Shown: positions 44,037 through 52,168 of the stretch, one piece after another
Numbering within the stretch: the first letter of the stretch is position 1
Layout of the letters: every line of letters begins with the position of its first letter
Origin: Candidatus Albibeggiatoa sp. nov. NOAA
GTDB lineage: Bacteria; Pseudomonadota; Gammaproteobacteria; Beggiatoales; Beggiatoaceae
DNA length: 64,000 nucleotides
Direction of reading: 5' to 3'
Assembly (NCBI GenBank): GCA_025800385.1
Contig: JAOXRS010000063.1
Location: forward strand, 1-64,000
Notes under the pieces: generated by a model
Seen by the model: the letters and a program-made list of their open reading frames with translations, nothing else
Told to the model about the DNA's origin: nothing
Databases searched by the model: none
Made by a program: the position numbers and the translations under genes

Positions 44037-47000
44037 TTAATGTGCAGACTGCCAATCTGCAGCACGACTTGCAATCCCAGAACGCGGTACTAGGCTAAAT
44101 CCACTCTGATCGTTAATTAAACAAGGTTTGCTTAAATTAAATGCTTTATGCTGCATATGACTGGGTAAACGCGCCAACGCTTCACTATTTAACGAACCAA
44201 TCGTATCAATCTGAATATGTCCATCCAAGCCAAACTCAGATGAAGCCGTCACCCGTTTTTTATCTGAAACAAAATAACCTGTAGTCGTAATTTGAATGTC
44301 ACCACCATTACCCTCATGCGCATCAGCATGAATTTCCCCTTTATTCAACACGGTAAAAGTTGCGCCTTGCACCGATAAATTACCACCATTATCAAAACCA
44401 TGTTTCACACTGGTGGTGATCTTGGTACTTAATGGTAAGTACAATTGGTCACTCAATGTTAAGCTGATTTGTCCACCACCTGCACTCAATGCTTCAGTGG
44501 TAATTTGGCTATGATTAAATAAACTGATACTGTCTGCTGAAATCGAGATATGACCCGCATTACCACCTTTTACTTGTTGATGCCATTGTTGGTTGCTGTA
44601 AAAATATTGGTGCAGTTCATTGTTGACTGAAATCAGATCACCGTTATTGGCAGATTGCTCAAGGTTTTCAATTGTCTCGTTATGTACGGTCAGCGGCAAC
44701 CATTCATCACCTGTGAAAATGGAAGGGCTGCCTGCACTTTTAAACACCAATCCTGGATTCATAATCTGTAAAGTATTCAAAGCTTTAATATTCTGAATGT
44801 GGCGTGTATCTTTTAGTTGAACCCATTCGTTACCCGTATAATAGTGTTGCGAAAAGTCAGCTTTTACCACAGCCATATTGCCTTGAATCACATCATAAGT
44901 ATTTGGCAGCGCAGTTAATGCCGCATGATCTTGCACCAAATAATGATTTAGCCTAACCAAACGCCCCAGATAGTTAACGCTCTCTCCATCTTCTAAGCTG
45001 CGGATTTGATAAGCATATAAACGTTGGCCTGTTTGTTCAGCAACTTGAAATATTTCACCTTGGGTATAAGGAATAGATTCTATGTCGTCAAAAGCTTGAT
45101 AATTCAATAAATAAGTCAGCGCAGGATCATTGGCTGTCAAAATATGTTTGGGCTTGGTTGTGTCTTGAATTTGATGCCAAGTATTATCGTAAAACATAAA
45201 ACGTTGTTGGGTGGATTTCACCAATGCAATGTCTTTGGCTTGTGCATCGGCAAGTTGATTTAAATCGGTTTCAGTTTCAACTTGATATGCCTCCCGTGCA
45301 GGAATAAAGCCCGCAGCAGTTGCTACATAACGCAATTGAGAGCTGGCTGTTTTTGCATCCACTACTTCAATGATTTGCCCCGGTTGAATTAGTGTATTAT
45401 CATTTTCGCCGACAAACTCATTTTTCAAACGACTTTCAGACGTAATTTTTGCTTGATTGTTTAAATGTAATCGATCCACTTTTAAATCAATACTGCCTGC
45501 ATTTTGCCCACCTTGGCTTAACGTTGAAATCGTACCGTGATCGTCTAAAGACAATTCTGGCACTTGAATTTTAATTGAGCCGCCTTTGCCTGCATTAACA
45601 CTTTGATTGATCGATTGGGAGAAAATACCGCTAGTAGATTGGTTATAATCGTGTGGTACATGATTTTGTAAATAGCGTTGTTGCGCAATACCTTGCTCAT
45701 ACAATTCCACATTCTTTGAGTTGCCGCGAATGTCCAGTTTTTGCCCAACCGTAATATCAATATTGCCCGCATTGGCGAAATTATTGGTACTACTTTCAAT
45801 CACTGCGCCGTTTTCAATTAACATACGTTGAGCGGTAACGGTAATTTGTCCTGCATCACCGACATTTCCCCCAATCCCAATGCTTCGCGCGTAAATACCA
45901 CCACCAAATCCGTCTTCATTTTCACCATGTAAATTAACTCCCGACAACACAATATCTTGCGCATGAATCTTTAAATCACCGCCATGCGAAGCCGTGCCAC
46001 CCAATGCTGCAATCGAGCTGGAAGTAATTTGCCCACCATCTAACAATTCGATGCGATTGGCCGTAATATCAATTTTGCCACCGTGTCCTGTTGCACTATT
46101 TGCACGTTTGGCTTCTACACCTGAAGTTATCATGCTAATCCAGCCGCGTTGTTTATGCGTATTGCCTGCAACCCGTAAAGTTTGTTTTGCATTGACGGTA
46201 ATATCCCCTGAGTTCCCCCCTTGACCGCCAACAAATCCCCAACTCACCGATTGAATAAAAGCCGCATTTTTCAAGTATGCATTGTTTGCTCTAATATCAA
46301 TTGTACCCGCATCACCTTTGCCGTACGTATTGGAAGTAATTCCCGTTGAATAATTTTTTAACGTGGCCTCAAATGACAAATCACCATCGGCATAAAGCGA
46401 AATATTGCCCGCATTACCACCATCATAGGTATTGGAATTGAGATAAGAATTTTGGAAACTGACATCTTGTTGGCTTTCGACCAAAATATTGCCTGCATCA
46501 CCATATGCATAAGTACGCGTGTAGAGTTTGGATTTTTTTGACAGAATATTGTGTGGGGTTTTAAGAGAAATAGAACCCGCATGACCGTTATTCCAAGAAC
46601 TGGAAGCCAGTAGCGTGCGATTTAAATCAATTCCTTGTTGACTTTCAACTTTGATAAAACCTGCATCACCGCCAATTTCTTGTTTATATTCAGTATTGGA
46701 ATACAGTTGGGTATTGTCTAATGTCACCGCGCCTTGGCTGTTTAAGGTAATATTGCCTGCATCACCTGTATTTCGCGTAATCGTGCTGATAAATGTATCT
46801 TTTTTAGAATGCGCATCGCCTGTCAGTGTAATATCTTGTTGGCTGGTTAAGGTAATATCCCCCGCATTGCCACCCGTACCTTGATCCTTATTTGAATTGG
46901 AATAAAGCCGTGAATAGTTTTTTAAATCAATATCGCCTTGCGCTGTCAGCGAAATATTCCCCGCATTATTTTCCGTCAACGTGCTAGAACTAATAATCGT

Positions 47001-48182
47001 ATTGTCTAATATTAAATTTTGCCCACTCTCCAGTGTAATATTTCCCGCCTTGCCTGTGCTATCTTTCTGCGCTTTTGTAATTAACTGTGTTGCCTCGTTT
47101 AAAACTAAATCACTTTGACTGCTAATATGAATATTGCCCGCATCACCTTGACCATAAGTAGCTGAATTAACATAAAAATTACTGAGTGATATATGACCTG
47201 TGGCTCGGAGGATAATATCTTTTGCAAGTTGTTCATGTTCAATCAAAGGAAATAGCGACATATTACTTAAATTTAGATTTTGACCATGGATAAAAATGCC
47301 ACCGCCTGTATTTTTGATTTTTACATCGGCCAGTTGAATATCTGCTAATTGGGTAAAGTTGTGTTGTTGAAATCCATTGTCTTGAATTGCAATCTCACCT
47401 TGAGAACCCGTGCTAACCAAATTGATATAACCTGATGGCATATACATAAATGGTAATAGCTCTTTCACATCATTGGCGCGGTCTTCTGGAGACTTATAAT
47501 AAAAATCACCTGTGATATTAATTTCACCCCCAATTACAGAAAAGGCTTTATTTTCATTCAACTCCAAACCCACCACATCGTGATAAATTGGTGTGTCATC
47601 TTTAGTTTTAGGGTAAGCCTCGGCGACCGTTTGACTGATTTCTGTACCTGTAATACTAATTGGAGCAGGGTTATCGGTTAAGAATCCAAAATGACTGATC
47701 GGGGCGGAACTTAAAATATCACGTTGTGGAAAGCGGGCATGAAACTCTCCCATCTCCCCTAAGCGCACATAATCCGCTGTCGATAAATGTAAACCACCTT
47801 GTAAATCAAGCTGTGCCTGTTCACCCACAATAATGCCGTAAGGGTTTAAAAAATATAAATCTGCATTGGGAATCGATGAACGCAACGTACCATTAATTAA
47901 ACTGGGCTGGCCACCAATCACTCTAGCGACAATGTTTTGAATTGAGTCAGCACCTGAAAAATGCGCGGTTTCGCCCACTGCCAAATTAAACTGGTCAAAG
48001 GTATGAAACAGATTATTGCCAACGGTTTGCCCAAAGGCTTGACGAATTTCATAAGTCGTATTGACATTTAATGCTACCGATGTGCCTGTATGATGTAATC
48101 TGATTTCAGCAAGTGTCATGGTTGGAAATAATAACAATTTTAAAACCAAATATATAAGCTGACTTATGGAGGTCGCTTTCAT
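44037..48182 (-). CDS. Two-partner-secretion (TpsA-type) filamentous exoprotein
   Basis: This 1381-residue protein has a signal peptide ending T-L-A near residue 25 and then a typical TPS domain (about 26-280): T-Y-E-I-R-Q-A-F-G, N-L-F-H-T-F-D-Q-F-N-L, I-Q-N-I-V-A-R-V-I-G-G, S-S-I-P-N-A-D-L-Y-F-L-N-P-Y-G-I-I-V-G. This domain guides TpsA proteins through an outer-membrane TpsB transporter. Residues about 280-930 form a beta-helix of G-N-A-G-N-I-x-L / S-Q-Q-D-I repeats. An unusual insert at about 950-1210 carries four Y-x-G/D-x-x-W units, then beta-helix resumes and the end has a C-L-I-N-D-Q-S-G segment. No tpsB gene is in the window. Likely a secreted adhesin-like fibre. Confidence 0.88.
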   Translation of the reverse strand: MKATSISQLIYLVLKLLLFPTMTLAEIRLHHTGTSVALNVNTTYEIRQAFGQTVGNNLFHTFDQFNLAVGETAHFSGADSIQNIVARVIGGQPSLINGTLRSSIPNADLYFLNPYGIIVGEQAQLDLQGGLHLSTADYVRLGEMGEFHARFPQRDILSSAPISHFGFLTDNPAPISITGTEISQTVAEAYPKTKDDTPIYHDVVGLELNENKAFSVIGGEINITGDFYYKSPEDRANDVKELLPFMYMPSGYINLVSTGSQGEIAIQDNGFQQHNFTQLADIQLADVKIKNTGGGIFIHGQNLNLSNMSLFPLIEHEQLAKDIILRATGHISLSNFYVNSATYGQGDAGNIHISSQSDLVLNEATQLITKAQKDSTGKAGNITLESGQNLILDNTIISSSTLTENNAGNISLTAQGDIDLKNYSRLYSNSNKDQGTGGNAGDITLTSQQDITLTGDAHSKKDTFISTITRNTGDAGNITLNSQGAVTLDNTQLYSNTEYKQEIGGDAGFIKVESQQGIDLNRTLLASSSWNNGHAGSISLKTPHNILSKKSKLYTRTYAYGDAGNILVESQQDVSFQNSYLNSNTYDGGNAGNISLYADGDLSFEATLKNYSTGITSNTYGKGDAGTIDIRANNAYLKNAAFIQSVSWGFVGGQGGNSGDITVNAKQTLRVAGNTHKQRGWISMITSGVEAKRANSATGHGGKIDITANRIELLDGGQITSSSIAALGGTASHGGDLKIHAQDIVLSGVNLHGENEDGFGGGIYARSIGIGGNVGDAGQITVTAQRMLIENGAVIESSTNNFANAGNIDITVGQKLDIRGNSKNVELYEQGIAQQRYLQNHVPHDYNQSTSGIFSQSINQSVNAGKGGSIKIQVPELSLDDHGTISTLSQGGQNAGSIDLKVDRLHLNNQAKITSESRLKNEFVGENDNTLIQPGQIIEVVDAKTASSQLRYVATAAGFIPAREAYQVETETDLNQLADAQAKDIALVKSTQQRFMFYDNTWHQIQDTTKPKHILTANDPALTYLLNYQAFDDIESIPYTQGEIFQVAEQTGQRLYAYQIRSLEDGESVNYLGRLVRLNHYLVQDHAALTALPNTYDVIQGNMAVVKADFSQHYYTGNEWVQLKDTRHIQNIKALNTLQIMNPGLVFKSAGSPSIFTGDEWLPLTVHNETIENLEQSANNGDLISVNNELHQYFYSNQQWHQQVKGGNAGHISISADSISLFNHSQITTEALSAGGGQISLTLSDQLYLPLSTKITTSVKHGFDNGGNLSVQGATFTVLNKGEIHADAHEGNGGDIQITTTGYFVSDKKRVTASSEFGLDGHIQIDTIGSLNSEALARLPSHMQHKAFNLSKPCLINDQSGFSLVPRSGIASRAADWQSAH

Positions 48183-48318
48183 TTTTAATCAGTCGTTAAA
48201 AAATACAAGCGTAAAATAATCTTATGCTTAATGTGGGATGTCAATAGAGAGAGTTAAAAACTTGAAGTAGAGGTAGGTAAGGGTGAGTAGTCCCACCCTA
48301 AAATTATAAGCCGATATG

Positions 48319-48561
48319 TTACACAGGTAAGTCGCGTTTTTTCAGCTCATCATCAAGCAGAGGTAAAATTCTCTCCAGTAAATACAGTTGTTTACTACGC
48401 TTTGGCATCGTGCCTTTAACAAGATAATCTAACTTCGCAGCATAACTTGCAGGCAAACGCAAATTAAACACTTGGGTTTTGTCTTCTGCGTTTTGCCAAG
48501 GATAGCTGGTGTCTTGTTCAGCATGTTTTAAAGTGTCCATTTGTGCAGATTGATTGTTCAT
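48319..48561 (-). CDS. Small ribbon-helix-helix-like protein
   Basis: This 80-residue product starts at ATG 48561 (M-N-N-Q-S-A-Q-M-D); a TTG four codons earlier is possible and another ATG lies at codon 8. The second half, T-Q-V-F-N-L-R-L-P-A-S-Y-A-A-K-L-D-Y-L-V, then K-R-S-K-Q-L-Y-L-L-E-R-I-L, looks like a beta strand plus two helices, as in Arc/MetJ-type DNA-binding proteins. Such proteins are often antitoxins or partition regulators, but no toxin partner is adjacent. Fold assignment is moderate; function is inferred. Confidence 0.5.
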   Translation of the reverse strand: MNNQSAQMDTLKHAEQDTSYPWQNAEDKTQVFNLRLPASYAAKLDYLVKGTMPKRSKQLYLLERILPLLDDELKKRDLPV

Positions 48562-48573
48562 CGTTCTATCCAA

Positions 48574-49437
48574 TTTAAAGTTTTAGATTTGCTGTGATGG
48601 TGCTTCGATTAAATTGTCACGCAATTTGGTCTTAAAATGGGACAATTATTGTGAGTTCCTACCACAACAATAAATAGCTGATCATTGCTCGATTCAACCA
48701 TTTGTTAAATAAAGACAAGTGCAGACTAACCCGATAGATAGGATTAGCTTGTACATTTTGAATGTCATATAGGGCATATTTAATCTATTATACTGCATAA
48801 AAAATATAATTCAGATACTAAAAAAGTATGGCAAAAACAAACTTAATGCCAGAAACATGCAACTTTAGTGGCAATCGTTCTGCCTCATTTTTCCATAACA
48901 CTGATGACCAAAGGTCTATTAGTGATGTGTGAGAAGATTATTTGTTAAATTAATGATTTTTTAAACAAGCTGTATCAAATAAATTTATACTACATCAATC
49001 CATATAAATCTGCCAAAATAGATAGAAAAGATAAAAAAACTTGGAATACGGTATATATTTATTTTTCAAAATGGGTACAGCTCATTCTTTACCAGTATTA
49101 TCAACTATACGGTAGAAAATTTTGCATTATTTGAATGATAAAAACTACATTTTTAATTTCTCAAGCGATGCGTAACTAACATCATTATCATATCAATATT
49201 AATAGCAAAATACTTTGTTTTAATAGAAAAAAAACTAAAGGCGATAATTTGAGTTCTATTATTATTACTTTGTATTTTGTTATGTGTAATATGATTTTTC
49301 CAATAAATTTGAACCCGCCCGATACAAACCAAATGAGCGTAATAAAATATTTATAAAAAAACATTGATTAATGTTCACAAATGATCTGTAATTCATGGCA
49401 TAATTTACCGTTCACAACCTGTAAGAGAACGTTCATC
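48574..49437. other. AT-rich gene-free region
   Basis: About 860 bases between the RHH-like gene (-) and the cupin (+). There are only short open frames without ribosome sites, for example a 34-codon one at 48828, and no clear RNA gene. Very A/T-rich, as is usual for intergenic DNA in this genome. Confidence 0.6.
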
Positions 49438-49863
49438 ATGTATAGGAACCAGCTCAAATGGATTGCGGCCAGCGTCCTTATTGTCATCAGCTCATGGACA
49501 GTTGCCACAGAATTACTTAAAACTCAAACTTCGTGGGATAATGGAGAAGTCGAATATCCTGAAGGTCAATTACAAATTACGTCTCTCAAGCTCGCCATTA
49601 AACAAGGTGAAGATATGCCGTTTCACTGTCATCCCGTGCCCACGATGGGTTATGTGCTCAAAGGGGAGTTGGAAGTAGAAACCAAGCAGGGTCTTAAAAA
49701 GACATTTAAGCAAGGTGAGTCTGTTGTTGAAGTGATGCGTACATTACATCGTGGTAAAGCCATTGATGGTGATGTGGAAGTGGTTGTTTTTTATGCAGGT
49801 GCGGTTTCCATGCCGAATACAATTTTAGAAACCGATCACGAAAGCAAAGACTACTGTCATTAG
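49438..49863 (+). CDS. Exported cupin-domain protein
   Basis: This 141-residue protein starts at ATG 49438 with AAGAGA upstream. The frame is open 19 codons earlier, but only this start gives an N-terminal signal (Q-L-K-W-I-A-A-S-V-L-I-V-I-S-S-W, cut before E-L-L). The cupin motif 1 is recognisable in M-P-F-H-C-H-P-V-P-T-M-G-Y-V-L-K-G-E-L, and motif 2 in L-H-R-G-K-A-I-D-G-D. The histidines could bind a metal ion. Predicted small periplasmic cupin; substrate unknown. It is followed closely by a small membrane protein gene on the same strand. Confidence 0.8.
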   Translation: MYRNQLKWIAASVLIVISSWTVATELLKTQTSWDNGEVEYPEGQLQITSLKLAIKQGEDMPFHCHPVPTMGYVLKGELEVETKQGLKKTFKQGESVVEVMRTLHRGKAIDGDVEVVVFYAGAVSMPNTILETDHESKDYCH

Positions 49864-49902
49864 CCATCTAAAACATAATGGGGAGGGATAAACATATAAT
49901 TT

Positions 49903-50271
49903 ATGATAAAAAAACTCATGCAACCAGAGATTTTACGGGCAATAGTATTGATAATGAGTTTATTAATTGTTGGTATTGTTGGTACAAAAACAGTGTATAA
50001 TCTGTTTGGTGGTTTCTCTGATTTTATATTCAGTATGGCTTTTCTGTCTTTCATGATGATATGGCTGTTTTTTCATGAATCCAGACACCCAAATTCAGCG
50101 TTTTCCCAAATACTTTTCATTCTTATTCTTCTATTTGAAGTTAATACTGTCTCACAAATTATACATCGTATATATGGTGGCTTATCTGATATTATCTTTA
50201 TATTTAGCTTCACTTTAATTTTTATAGTCTCATATTGTTTTTGGAAAAATATTAACGTAGAAAAACGATGA
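49903..50271 (+). CDS. Small three-helix membrane protein with internal duplication
   Basis: This 122-residue protein has about four hydrophobic segments in two similar halves: V-G-T-K-T-V-Y-N-L-F-G-G-F-S-D-F-I-F-S and later V-S-Q-I-I-H-R-I-Y-G-G-L-S-D-I-I-F-I. The repeated Y-G/N-x-x-G-G-x-S-D-x-I-F motif shows an internal duplication. A GGGAGGG lies upstream but rather far from the ATG at 49903; ATG 49918 is an alternative. Family not recognised. It lies 40 bases after the cupin. Confidence 0.6.
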   Translation: MIKKLMQPEILRAIVLIMSLLIVGIVGTKTVYNLFGGFSDFIFSMAFLSFMMIWLFFHESRHPNSAFSQILFILILLFEVNTVSQIIHRIYGGLSDIIFIFSFTLIFIVSYCFWKNINVEKR

Positions 50272-50379
50272 TAATGACGAGCCATAAAAATTATCGTACT
50301 TACTTATCCTTAAAATGACTTCCTAAATTTTCGCCTATTCACTATTAATATTCATAATTATATGGTGGACAATTACGCT

Positions 50380-50427
50380 CCATAGGTTTACAATTTTATA
50401 AAATTTTGTTTTTTTGTAAACCTGTGG
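50380..50427. promoter_or_regulatory. Operator-like inverted repeat upstream of the XRE-ImmA gene
   Basis: CCATAGGTTTACAA (50380-50393) and TTGTAAACCTGTGG (50414-50427) are inverted repeats matching at 13 of 14 positions, separated by 20 A/T-rich bases. The right arm overlaps the ribosome site GGAG of the gene starting at 50437. This is the expected layout for an autorepressing XRE-type regulator. Confidence 0.75.
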
Positions 50428-50436
50428 AGTGCCAAA

Positions 50437-51480
50437 ATGTTAGGCAAACGAATACAACTGGCACGCAAAGCGGCTGGTTTCTCATTGGAATACTTAGGGC
50501 AACAAATTGGCCTGAGCAAAATGACGATAAGCAAATTTGAGCGTGGTGTACAAACACCTTCGTCAAAACAATTGCTTGCGCTCGCCAAAGCCTTGCAAGT
50601 GCGTACTGAATATTTCTTCCGTACTCAACACTTGAATATTGAAAGCGTCGAATACCGCAAACGTGCCAACACCCCAAAAAAGCTACTAGATAAAATTCAG
50701 GCCTGCATTCTGGAGCAAGCTGAACGTTGGGAAACTTTGCTGACTTTATACCCAACTCAACCGATCAATCAGTTTCAACTACCTGACGGCTTACCCGATC
50801 AAATTCAAACCATGGATGAAATTGAAATCATCGCTGACACTGTGCGTGATGCTTGGCAATTGGGACGCAATTTAATTCCTGACATGATCGATACTTTGGA
50901 AGCACACGGTATTTTAGTGATTGTGACGGACAAAGATGATGTCGGGAAATTTGATGGCTTGGCGGGTACAGTCGGTGGCAAACCGATGATTAGCCTTAGC
51001 CAACATTGGCCGGGGGATCGGCAACGTTTTACCTTATCTCATGAATTGGGGCATTTAGTTTTACATGAGCGTTTAGCCGATGATTTGAACGAAGAACAAG
51101 CATGTAATCGATTCGCGGGGGCATTTCTGCTACCTCAACAAGCTGTATTAGCTGTATTTGGTCAACATCGTAATGCTTTAGAACAGCAAGAGCTTTATTT
51201 ACTTAAACATGAATTTGGTTTGAGCATGGCAGGTTGCTTATTCCGATTACAACAATGTGGTGTGATTAGCGAAGCCCTCTTAAAACAATGGCATCGGTTA
51301 TTTTCTAAAAATGGTTGGCGCAAACAAGAACCGGGGGATGCGTATCCTGCCGAGCAAACCGTGTTTTTTAAACAACTCATTTATCGAGGTCTGGCAGAAG
51401 GCTATTTTGGAGAAGCCAAAGCGGCGGAGTTATTAGGTATGTCATTACTCGAATTTCACCAACAACGACAGTTTGTATAG
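50437..51480 (+). CDS. XRE-family regulator with ImmA/IrrE-type metallopeptidase domain
   Basis: This 347-residue protein combines an N-terminal Cro/C1-type helix-turn-helix (about 4-60; G-L-S-K-M-T-I-S-K-F-E-R-G) with an ImmA/IrrE peptidase domain, whose zinc motif H-E-L-G-H is at 202-206, followed by A-C-N-R-F-A-G-A-F-L-L-P at about 230. Proteins of this type (COG2856) repress phage or mobile-element genes or act as antitoxin-like partners, and some cleave a repressor in response to stress. ATG 50437 has GGAG upstream. The inverted repeat just before it is a likely binding site for its own product. The next gene encodes a PIN-domain protein, a known type of partner. Confidence 0.9.
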   Translation: MLGKRIQLARKAAGFSLEYLGQQIGLSKMTISKFERGVQTPSSKQLLALAKALQVRTEYFFRTQHLNIESVEYRKRANTPKKLLDKIQACILEQAERWETLLTLYPTQPINQFQLPDGLPDQIQTMDEIEIIADTVRDAWQLGRNLIPDMIDTLEAHGILVIVTDKDDVGKFDGLAGTVGGKPMISLSQHWPGDRQRFTLSHELGHLVLHERLADDLNEEQACNRFAGAFLLPQQAVLAVFGQHRNALEQQELYLLKHEFGLSMAGCLFRLQQCGVISEALLKQWHRLFSKNGWRKQEPGDAYPAEQTVFFKQLIYRGLAEGYFGEAKAAELLGMSLLEFHQQRQFV

Positions 51481-51628
51481 CTCTCTACATATAGTCTACA
51501 AAAAATTTTGAGCATTTTCGGAAATTTAGCCAAATTTTCATTTTTACAACATGTTAAAAAAATGACCTGATAATAAAATGACAATTAAAGTCATCATTAT
51601 CAACAACGCAATACTAAGGGTGGGTTGA

Positions 51629-52117
51629 ATGCAGATATTGATTAGTGATGCAAATATTTTGTTGGATTTGGACGAAGGGAGGCTTATAGAACGGCTATTT
51701 TTACTGTCTTATGAGTTTCGTACACCCGACATTTTATTTATGGAGGAACTTGCATATTTTCATAATGATTTATTAAAAATGGGTTTAATGCTCAGTGAGT
51801 TATCGTCTGAGTCAATCGATTATGCAATGAAATTAATGCAGCAATATCCAAAGCCCAGTACTAATGATTGTTTTGCTTTGGCGTTGGCAGTACAGGAAAG
51901 TTGCCCGCTATTGACAGGGGATAAAGATTTGAGAAATGCAGCAAAAAAGGAAAAAGTAGAGGTGAAAGGTACGGTGTGGCTGGTGGAGCAGATGATTATT
52001 CAACAGTTGGTCACGGTTACCGAGGTAAAAGCGGCTTATGCACTGATGCGTAAAGCAGGCAGGCGATTGCCTTGGAAAGAAGCGGAAAAAAGATTGATGA
52101 GTTATGACATGAATTAG
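51629..52117 (+). CDS. PIN-domain protein, likely toxin/ribonuclease partner of the XRE-ImmA protein
   Basis: This 162-residue protein shows the PIN active-site acidic residues: D7 in I-S-D-A-N-I-L-L-D-L, E39 or E40 in F-M-E-E-L, D80 in S-T-N-D-C-F-A-L-A-L-A, and D98/D100 in L-T-G-D-K-D-L-R. PIN proteins are metal-dependent ribonucleases, and many are toxins of toxin-antitoxin pairs. The C-terminal tail (A-Y-A-L-M-R-K-A-G-R-R-L-P) is basic. It lies 148 bases after the XRE-ImmA gene on the same strand, consistent with a functional pair, though the spacing is larger than in a tight TA operon. The start ATG 51629 has only a weak G-rich site upstream. Confidence 0.85.
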   Translation: MQILISDANILLDLDEGRLIERLFLLSYEFRTPDILFMEELAYFHNDLLKMGLMLSELSSESIDYAMKLMQQYPKPSTNDCFALALAVQESCPLLTGDKDLRNAAKKEKVEVKGTVWLVEQMIIQQLVTVTEVKAAYALMRKAGRRLPWKEAEKRLMSYDMN

Positions 52118-52168
52118 TTTTAGAACAGCATTTTTTAAAAATCATATCACCAGAAAAAGGATTTTAAT

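Noticed and set aside
48828..48932. 34-codon + strand frame in the gene-free stretch
   Set aside because: No ribosome site, no protein-like features and very A/T-rich surroundings.
50380..50427. Inverted repeat before the XRE-ImmA gene considered as a terminator of the upstream gene
   Set aside because: The arms are separated by 20 bases and overlap the ribosome site of the next gene; an operator fits better.
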